From assembly GCF_043290135.1 (NCBI RefSeq), contig NC_134710.1, forward strand, positions 320,128,616 to 320,192,615: a DNA stretch of 64,000 bases. Direction: 5' to 3'. Below the pieces are notes generated by a model. That model saw only the letters and a list, made by a program, of their open reading frames with translations, was not told where the DNA came from and ran no database searches. Positions 56,801 through 64,000 of the stretch are shown here, one piece after another. Each line of letters starts with the position of its first letter. The stretch's first letter is position 1. The position numbers and the translations under genes are program-made. The DNA is from Rhipicephalus microplus. Its lineage: Eukaryota > Arthropoda > Arachnida > Ixodida > Ixodidae.

Positions 56801-57089
56801 TAAAAAATTCCCAAGCATTTCCCCGAGGGTGAACATGGTCAAGTGCGAATGCATGGGGTGATGCTAAGAGGGGTATTTATTAATTCGTACTATTATATTT
56901 ATTAATCACACTATGGTGCCTTTATGGTGTAATGGTTCCTGGGAATCGCACTTTGATCACACAGGGTAGTTTACGTTAACTCACTGGCGAATGCCAACGG
57001 ATTTTAACTTTTCTCCCCCTCATAGCATCACCCCGTGCCTTCGCACTTAACCATGTTCACCCTCGGGGAAATGCTTGGGAGTTTTATTA
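56801..57089. mobile_element. Inverted-repeat element, about 290 bases
   Basis: The left arm, 56801-56873, and the right arm, 57014-57089, are inverted copies of each other over about 70 bases with a few mismatches (CCCAAGCATTTCCCCGAGGG and GGTGATGCTA in both). The 140-base middle is AT-rich. TA at both outer edges fits a TA target. No coding frame. Confidence 0.75.
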
Positions 57090-57191
57090 CTGATGATGAT
57101 GATTAAAGTGTAATTATTGAATTTAAGTGTTGTTTGTCATGAACCATTTGTACACAGATACATTATATGCGAAGTAATATATATTTACACT

Positions 57192-57767
57192 TCACGACGC
57201 GTCCAGAGGAGCAAAGTCCAGGGCTCTCACCCTCTCCCGCGCGGCACGTTCACTGGCTCGAACGGCTTCGGGAACGTCCACTCGCCGTTGACGATTGCGA
57301 GCGGCGTCTTGACGCCGGCCTTCATCGCCCTTCTCCGCCTGATGCTTGCGTTGTCGTTCCGCTTCTTGGGCCGCGTTCGCGGCTCGATGCTGACGCCTCA
57401 TCTCGGCCTGGCGAGCGCGCAGTTCACCATCCGCTGCACGCTTCGCCCGCTTGTCCTCGGCCTCGTGAGCGCGAAGTTCGGCATCATCTGCACGCTTTGC
57501 CCGCTTGTCCTCGGCCTCGCGAGCGCACAGTTTGGCATCCGCTGCACGCTTCGCCCGCTTGCACTCGGCCTCGCGAGCACGCAGTTCGGCATCCGCTGCA
57601 CGCTTCGCCCGCTTACGTTCGGTCTCACGAGCCCTTCGCAGCGCCGCCTTGTCTTCCAACGTCGGCGAAACCACCACGGTACCGTCACCTCCAACGACGG
57701 GTGCAGTGCTGGCATTCGGTTGTACTGCATTCGTTGTTGATGGTAGCGTTTCCTCCGGGACATCCAT
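57192..57767 (-). CDS. Hypothetical protein with 18-residue charged repeats, 191 residues
   Basis: The ATG at 57767 (MDVPEETLPST) is the best start; the frame stays open upstream to 57836 with only GTG. The C-terminal two thirds contains four clear copies and one or two weaker copies of an 18-residue unit of the type RAREAE.KRAKRAADAEL, encoded by a 54-base tandem repeat. The protein is rich in Arg, Ala and Glu and should form a long charged helix. No signal peptide or catalytic motif is seen. The opposite strand is also open because of the repeat. It may be a host repeat protein or a transposon-linked ORF; expression is unknown. Confidence 0.5.
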   Translation of the reverse strand: MDVPEETLPSTTNAVQPNASTAPVVGGDGTVVVSPTLEDKAALRRARETERKRAKRAADAELRAREAECKRAKRAADAKLCAREAEDKRAKRADDAELRAHEAEDKRAKRAADGELRARQAEMRRQHRAANAAQEAERQRKHQAEKGDEGRRQDAARNRQRRVDVPEAVRASERAARERVRALDFAPLDAS

Positions 57768-57836
57768 CGCACGACCCGGAGAAGCGAGCGGAGGAGCGAG
57801 CGAAGGGGGAGGGGGTATAAGGCGCGTTACTGACAC

Positions 57837-59460
57837 CGTTATCAGCGTTGCGTCCGTGGCTTATTTGGTAGAGCGTCGCGCTGCGGCCCGCCAAGTCCTC
57901 TTTCTTTTAAAAATAGAGAGAAGACTGCGGACGCCGCTGACGGCGGTGGATGGTTTGGGGTCGCTTATAAAGTGTATTCACCTTTGAAATATTCAAAGAA
58001 ACAGGGCTGTTTTACACTATGGGGATCGCACTGCTTGATAGACAAGCAACCTGAAACGATAGGCATTTTTTTTCTTCTCCGTATTCATAAGCATTTAGGG
58101 CAATGAAGAAGTACGGGCAGCAGCAGGGATACGCCATAAAAAAGGTGTGATAACGTGCCCGCGTGCGTCAACGTCTTCGCTGTTTTCGTCTGCCTCTCAG
58201 CTTGGCTGCTGCTAGGTAAGAACGCCATCAATATTACTTCCAAGTGCGTATTGCATTTGTCACTGAAGCCTTAACCTAACATTTCTGGCATTGTGCTGCT
58301 CAGCGCAGAGATCTTCTTGTGCTTTTTTACTTCGCCTACTGTTTTCGTGAATGGTTTCGCAGCAAATATAACTATTTGAAATGCTTCGCAGCGTGTTTGC
58401 GAGAAGATTGTTTCTTGGCCCAAGAAATTGAGTTGCCGCTCGCGTTGTTAGGTGTTTTTTTTTTGTGCCACTATATATGTATTTGAATTCATTGCATGAG
58501 TGAGATTTTGTGAAAAGTGCAGTTATGCTCAATATCATTATCTGAAACGTTAGCAAATTGCTTAAAGCTCTAACGAGCGCAATAAGAGAGAAGTGGTCAA
58601 TCTAGAAAAAAAAATGTGTGTTAGCTAAAGCTGGGACGTAACCTTTGAGTAAATACTTCTGCCTTGTTAACGGCTTGCATGACACTTAACATTGCTTTGC
58701 GTTCGCTGCGGCAATTGCTTGTGACTGTTTTTCGCGAAACAGCGATGTAAAGTGTGTAGGAGAAAATTAGTGAGAAGGGGGGAAAGAATACGTAGCAACA
58801 TTCTTCCTTTTTCGGTTCATTCCGGAGTCTAGTGCTGAGGCAACTACTGCCGTTTCGCGTTGTGAACAGTATGTTTAGTTGTGCGCGTTCATTGCAGTTA
58901 CAAACTGCTGCAGCTCTTCTTATATTGTTGCCTATATGTTTATTTCTGATGTGTAAATTATAATCATGATATGGCAGCTGTATTTTAGCCTCTCGCAGTG
59001 CAATGAACCTCTCTTTGTGCCTGCGTTTGTCGAACATCAACAAAGTGTACATGTACTTACCAAGAATATCACTTGAAAATAAAAGTTATCACTCCTCCAA
59101 TGATTCTCATGTTTAAATTACAATGTGTGCACAGACACACATTGGCATCGTGTGCTTGCCGCTTTAGTGGTGCAGCTTACACGAAAACTCATCGATGCAT
59201 GCGAACGACGCGTTAGAAAAATAAAGTATGGACTCGGAGACAAGACGCATGTAAAATTGGTCGCGGTGGCTGTATAATATTCTTAGTCAGTACAAAATGT
59301 TTTTCGAAAAATCATTTTCTCAGGTCTTCGATCTCTGAGGCTGCGAAAATTCCCTACGACCAATTGGAGCACTGCGAACCTAGGTCATCTAGAGTAAGGT
59401 CCTATATACAGTTACTCTAAAATCATCCGCAAGGGCCTATGGGAGTGTCCTCTCTATGGC
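57837..59460. other. Unassigned region
   Basis: No gene is supported. A hydrophobic stretch ending in CLSAWLLLG followed by GTAAGA near 58155-58220 looks like a secretory first exon but has no in-frame ATG. A tRNA A-box-like TGGCTTATTTGG near 57857 has no matching B box. Confidence 0.3.
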
Positions 59461-59934
59461 TAAACTTTTTCGACTGTTTTTGGCTCTTCGTGCGGTGAAG
59501 CCAACGTGGCAGAGGAACTTTTAACTCGAGAAGTGCGCATAGATGGCGCATCACTGCAACGTGTGAGGTCAGACAGAAGTTGAGCCTTGTCGGGGTGATA
59601 AGATGCTAAACTTTTTGTACTGTTTCTTGGCGATTCCTGCGGTGAAGCTAACGTACCAGGAAAACTTTCAACTCGGAAAGTGCGCATACATGGCACATCG
59701 CTGCAAGGTGTGACGTCAGGCGAAAGTTTATCTTTATCAGATGTGATAAGAGGGTAAACCTTTTCGACCGTTTTTTGGCCATTCGTGCGGTGAAGCCAAC
59801 GTACCAGGGGAACTCTCAACCCGGATAGTGCGCATATATAGATGGCACTTCGCTGCAAGGTGTGACGTCATACAAAAGTTGAGCCTTAGCGGGGGTGATA
59901 AGGGGCTAAACATTTTTGACTGTTTTTCAGCCAA
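59461..59934. repeat. Tandem repeat of about 146-152 bases, 3.2 copies
   Basis: Units are 59461-59606, 59607-59754, 59755-59906 and a partial one to 59934. Each begins TAAAC.TTTT.GACTG and contains GCGGTGAAGC.AACGT and GTGTGA.GTCA. Identity between units is roughly 80% by eye. The minus ORF across it is a product of the repeat. Confidence 0.85.
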
Positions 59935-62900
59935 TGGACTTGCTAGAAGTTTGTAGCAGACTCAACACCACGACACAAGTTTACCGTGACCTGCACGCCT
60001 AGACTAACAACCCGTCTGCGTGTGTCATCTGCTGTATCCATGCGTGCCCTCTCCTTCCATGGGACCGCGGCTCGACGCCGAAGTGACACGCCACGGACGC
60101 GTTGTGACACGTCGGCTTGTGTAAGGCAAAAGAAGAAAAAAGATTCAACTGTGCCTCCAAGGCAAGGCAAGGGAACAACGGTAAATGTGCCAAACCGCGC
60201 CTTGTTGACATTGATACTCGATAGTAGCGCGCAAAGATTGATGAAATTTTATGCAAATATTTACACCTTCATTGGAATATCAGTGAAGGGCCACAGCGCA
60301 CTTATGTACAATCAGGTGAAGCGTTAATTCTGAAGGTCTTTTTTTATTTGTGGGAAGGAACAACTACGGTTAATTTAGAGGGGTTAGGGAGGCTGGGAAC
60401 TTATCCGATAAGTTTCGAATGATTGCTCTTGAGGGGTGGGGTGTTACAGAGGGGGCAGACAGTAATATTAGGCAGGCTGCTGCCCCCCTTTCCCCTTCTA
60501 ACCAATTGCCATTAACTATGAGAGGCCAAACTTACCGTTGCAAAAGTAATTACTGCTGTCAATGCGATACTCAGCTGTCGATTCAAAGTAGGGAGCTGCA
60601 TCTGATTCTTCAGTTTAGACTTGCCCACTGAACATCAGTATTCGAAGATGTATAATCAGATTTTTGGATAGGTAGAGAAATGGACACTTCCTCAGAAGGA
60701 AGAGTACAGGACAAGAAAAACTTTAATCTATTCGTAAAACAAGACTCGCAGGCAGAGCACAATTATTGAATAATGATTGCTGGGAAAGACATGTGGACAA
60801 ACAGTGTTGTCTAAGCCTCTTGTCATGACTCGTCAAAGCAACCCCAGCAGCACGCAGTGATCAACGTTCATCTCGTAGAAACTCCATATTCTGAACTCGT
60901 TTGGATTACCATCTCTTGAATGTGAAATTTTATTTTAGCAATGCATCGTTCTAATGTCTAACAGACTAATTCATTAACGACTCTCTCATACAGGGCAACT
61001 GTTTGCCACCTTGACTGGTACTGCAACCGCTCTTGTGCAGAGATGTGCCCAACCAGTTGAACACCAGAAAACTTAAGAAAGGTAACATAACACGCAATGT
61101 AGATTTTATTTGAACAAGTTGCAGAGACCAAAATTTATTTTTGAAGCGAAAACTATAAAGTCCATCATGACAGCACAAGCAATTTCACAAAAAATGCAGT
61201 TTGGGAAGCTTCAAGTATAGTGTGAACTCAAATAAAGTAGCTACATGGGAATCGACACTTAACTAGCCGAAGACAACATGTAGTAGCACTACGTATTAGA
61301 ATAAACAATATACTGCTTACCAATAGATAATCTCAATCAAACAAACCTTGTAGTGACAATAGGTGTTAGCCAAATAAAGGAAAAAAGTACAAGTATTGTG
61401 GAGGCCTAAACGATTTTGTAAATGTGGATCAGTACTAGCAGAAAAGAACTATATACAGCAGAGGAGCAAACAACCTAGTGATTCCACACAACCCTCAATA
61501 TTTCAAATCCCAATTTCCCTGAATGGCGTGGCACTGAGAAAGGCATGGAACAAAGCTTTGTATCCTACTAAGCTTACAGTTACAATTTTAGAAGTCCGCG
61601 GCATTTTCTCTTTAAACGCAAAGTCCGAAGCCTGCACCGATGGGCATGCCCCCCCCCCCCCCCAGGAAAACTTCAGAAGCCTCACTGCCAGTGACCTCTC
61701 TATTCGAAAACATTGTCAAGTGCATGGCCAGGACTTTAGCCACCTATTTAGACACTTCTTTTGTCACCAAGTGACCGGCTGCCATGCTTCAATTATCTGG
61801 TGGGTCTCTCCAGATATATAAAGGTTGCCTTGCTATAGTGATTAACATATATTTACGAAAAGAATACATTGAATACATTTGTCTTTCTTGGAAGAACACA
61901 TGGTTCCCACATATCGCCAGTAAAAAACCAATATGGCAAAAAATTGAAGAACATTCAAAATGTGTTATGTACTTGCGATACCCTGATGAGAAGTCTATCA
62001 AATTAACATTCTAGAACTTCACAGAAACAAACAGCATTCACTCATGGAGTACAAAACAGAGTTTCTCCGTCACACTGGTTATTGTGCACTAGCTCTGCAT
62101 ACGTTTTCTACCATAGCATAGAGAATAACCATATAGTTACAGAAAAAAAATGTGCAAGCATTGCACGTCATGCACACCAAAACGGACTCCCATCAGACCA
62201 CAAGTTTTTGTTTGCCAGAATTATGGGTCGCCCCCCCATACCCCTTCAGTCATCACATTGTGCGCTTTTTGCCATAGTGATGCTCTTAGATGTTCCCCGA
62301 CAGGGCGAAGCAAGACCAAAGTATGCAAAGTTGAATGCCCAGTTGGAAAGGATATACTACCAGCAACAACAGACTGCAGGACGTAACGGGTACTCATATG
62401 AAATCTTGAACCATGAGCAGGTGGCCGAGTGTTGCCACTGAACCGAATACTGATGCTCCAGACGCCCTTTAAAAAGGACAAACAGATTTCAAAGAAGTCA
62501 AGACTCGATCTTCATTACGCAGCAATTGGCCATGCTTTAGCTGAACTGCCTATAGGACAAAGAAGAACATGTTGGGCACGTCCGCACAATACCCTCGAGA
62601 CTGAACCAAAGAAGAGCCAAGTTGAATTGTGAATGGGTGAAATGGAAGAAAGTGTCGGCCAAGATTCGCAACCAACACAAGTGCATGCACACACGAAAAG
62701 AAAAAGCCTCTCTGCTGCACTCATTGATAGATGAATGGGCAATGTTGCCCAGCTTTTCATGCAGTGTAGAGCAAAAGAGCATCACTATTCCACTAAATTA
62801 CACCATGTTAATGAATGCCTCCATGGCTCACAAAAACACCCACTTTGGTCAATGAAACTCACTGCAGTTGTATATGGTGGCAAAATACAGGCATCAGGGT

Positions 62901-63666
62901 GGAACGTGGCGCCAAATGTTGCGCACTTGCATAACTTAATATTATGGGTTCAATATTTTAAACATAAGCACTAAAACGCTAAATTCCTTTAATGGCAACT
63001 AAACAGCATATCATTTTCAGGTGCGATAGATTCTGCAAGCCTCGGGACCACTCTTCTAACAGATCTTTACGATTGTAGGCAATGTATCACCGACGTGAAG
63101 GCGTTACGCAGCACTTTATGGGCAGCTGGCAGCCCAGCGCAACTCCAGAGAACGCTGGTAAGTGTCGCGGGGGCAATCGAGATGCAGTCCGTCATGCAAT
63201 AGTCATCCACTAACGGTCACAGTGGAGGGGCGGCTAACAGCAACGCCAGAAAGCGCTCGCAAAAAGTGAGGACCAAAGGGAGGCCACATCACTAGGTTTT
63301 CTTGCATGATGTATTCCCTATAGGACAACCAAGAGGCAGGAACGAGAATGTGAACCCTTGTGAATCAAGGTTTACGCCACGGCAGCAGGGCAGGGGATGT
63401 CTTGAAGATTGTCTTGCCCATCCGAGAGGCCCAGGCCGGGTAACAAAGGCAGTGCGGGTTTGGATGCAGCATCGATCGATGGGATAGAAGGTAGTAGAGC
63501 TGCAAAGACTTCAAGATTCCACGATTAGATGTCGTGTCGATAGACAAGGTACACACAGCAATGCAAGTTCGCGGGGGCACACACTACCTGAGAACACCAT
63601 ACTTGGCCTAGGAATACACGATAGATTGAGATTTTTTTTGTCTACAATTGGTAGTGCATCAGAAGC
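59935..63666. other. Unassigned region
   Basis: No gene, LTR, RT or transposase motif recognised on either strand. A C run lies near 61648-61664. ORFs are short and lack recognisable composition. This could be host intergenic or intronic DNA. Confidence 0.35.
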
Positions 63667-63680
63667 GATACTGAAAGGTT

Positions 63681-63907
63681 GGTTGATTGATTGATATGTC
63701 GGGTGTAGCGTCCCAAAACCACCACATAATTATGAGAGACGCCGTAGTGGAGGGCTCCATGCTTCTTTTACGTGCACCCAAACATGAGCACACGGGCCTA
63801 CAGCACTTTCGCCTCCATCAAAAATGCAGCCGCCGCAGCCGGGATTCGATCCAGCACCTGTGGGTCAGCAGCCGAGTACCTTAGCCACTAGACCACCGCG
63901 CTGGGGT
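63681..63907 (-). mobile_element. tRNA-derived SINE, Ruka-like
   Basis: The tRNA-like head lies at the right end. The B box is decayed to GGATCGAATCCC; the conserved body GAGAGACGCCGTAGTGGAGG and a (TTGA)n tail follow leftward. GATACTGAAAGGTT at 63667-63680 and GATACTACAAGGTT at 63908-63921 are the target duplication with two mismatches, so this copy is older than the one at 31009. Confidence 0.88.
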
Positions 63908-64000
63908 GATACTACAAGGTTGTGAGTTCGAATTGCACCGATTTCATTCACTTTATTTCGCTTCAATTTACATCACAATTATTATATACACAACAGCTAA

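Noticed and set aside
57857..57900. Possible tRNA gene or SINE head (TGGCTTATTTGGTAGAGC)
   Set aside because: Only an A-box-like half is present; no B box or cloverleaf follows.
57167..57987. Plus-strand ORFs opposite the repeat protein
   Set aside because: They are open because of the 54-base repeat; the minus strand has the better ATG and the regular charged pattern.
58143..58222. Possible secretory first exon with donor GTAAGA
   Set aside because: The hydrophobic frame has no ATG and an upstream stop; no second exon was found.
59460..59858. Minus-strand protein with three internal repeats
   Set aside because: A by-product of the 146-base DNA repeat, whose unit lengths (146, 148, 152) do not preserve frame.
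61396..62014. Host-gene candidate ORFs near 61.4-62.0 kb
   Set aside because: No domain, splice pattern or composition supports coding.

Overview
This is eukaryotic genomic DNA built almost entirely of nested and decaying transposable elements. I see no convincing host gene. The best taxonomic clue is a tRNA-derived SINE with the features of the tick family Ruka: a split A/B-box head, a conserved body and an (ATCA)n or (TTGA)n tail. It occurs three times, at 31009-31250, 54468-54584 and 63681-63907, each copy between target-site duplications. Together with Ty3/Gypsy families, CR1-like LINEs and I-group LINEs, this points to a hard tick, probably a metastriate genus. I cannot name the species.

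Layout. 1-4800: minus-strand I-group LINE; ORF2 (endonuclease plus reverse transcriptase) is open to the left edge, and ORF1 carries one stop and one frameshift. 5498-5617: foldback repeat. 5979-9914: minus-strand P-element/THAP9-like transposase pseudogene in four exons. 10471-15734: Gypsy-1, with 157-bp LTRs and a GTAA target duplication. 16076-28473: three minus-strand copies (A, B, C) of one CR1-like LINE family in head-to-tail order. Copy C is split by a very young LTR element at 22073-28056. 29430-30960: old LINE remnant. 31009-31250: SINE. 32281-32845: endonuclease-domain fragment. 34033-37740: minus-strand, 5'-truncated I-group LINE with an RNase H domain. 38281-44763: Gypsy-3, with a foreign block between gag and pol. 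46490-46900: LINE 3' end. 49590-53523: Gypsy-4, an internally deleted element with a 479-bp terminal-inverted-repeat insertion. 54340-56270: Gypsy-5 remnant, split by a SINE. 56801-57089: inverted-repeat element. 57192-57767: ORF encoding 18-residue charged repeats. 57837-64000: mostly unassigned DNA with a 146-bp tandem repeat and a terminal SINE.

The main discovery candidate is the element at 22073-28056. Its LTRs are 725 bp and differ, as far as I can see, at one base. It has a perfect CACAC target duplication and one uninterrupted 1440-residue reading frame. The domain order is SCAN-like capsid, two zinc knuckles, protease, INTEGRASE, then REVERSE TRANSCRIPTASE and RNase H. That is the order of Ty1/copia, but the domains read as Ty3/Gypsy. 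This matches the unusual Gmr1-like group, known mainly from deuterostomes, and here it appears to be a recently active tick lineage.

The other elements form a layered record. Gypsy-1, -3 and -4 are distinct families that share a primer-binding-site-like motif. Gypsy-4 has about 1% LTR divergence yet lacks RT, RNase H and most of its integrase, so it could only have moved with help from another element if the deletion came first. The ORF starts used here are ATG where one is available; where none is, I say so.
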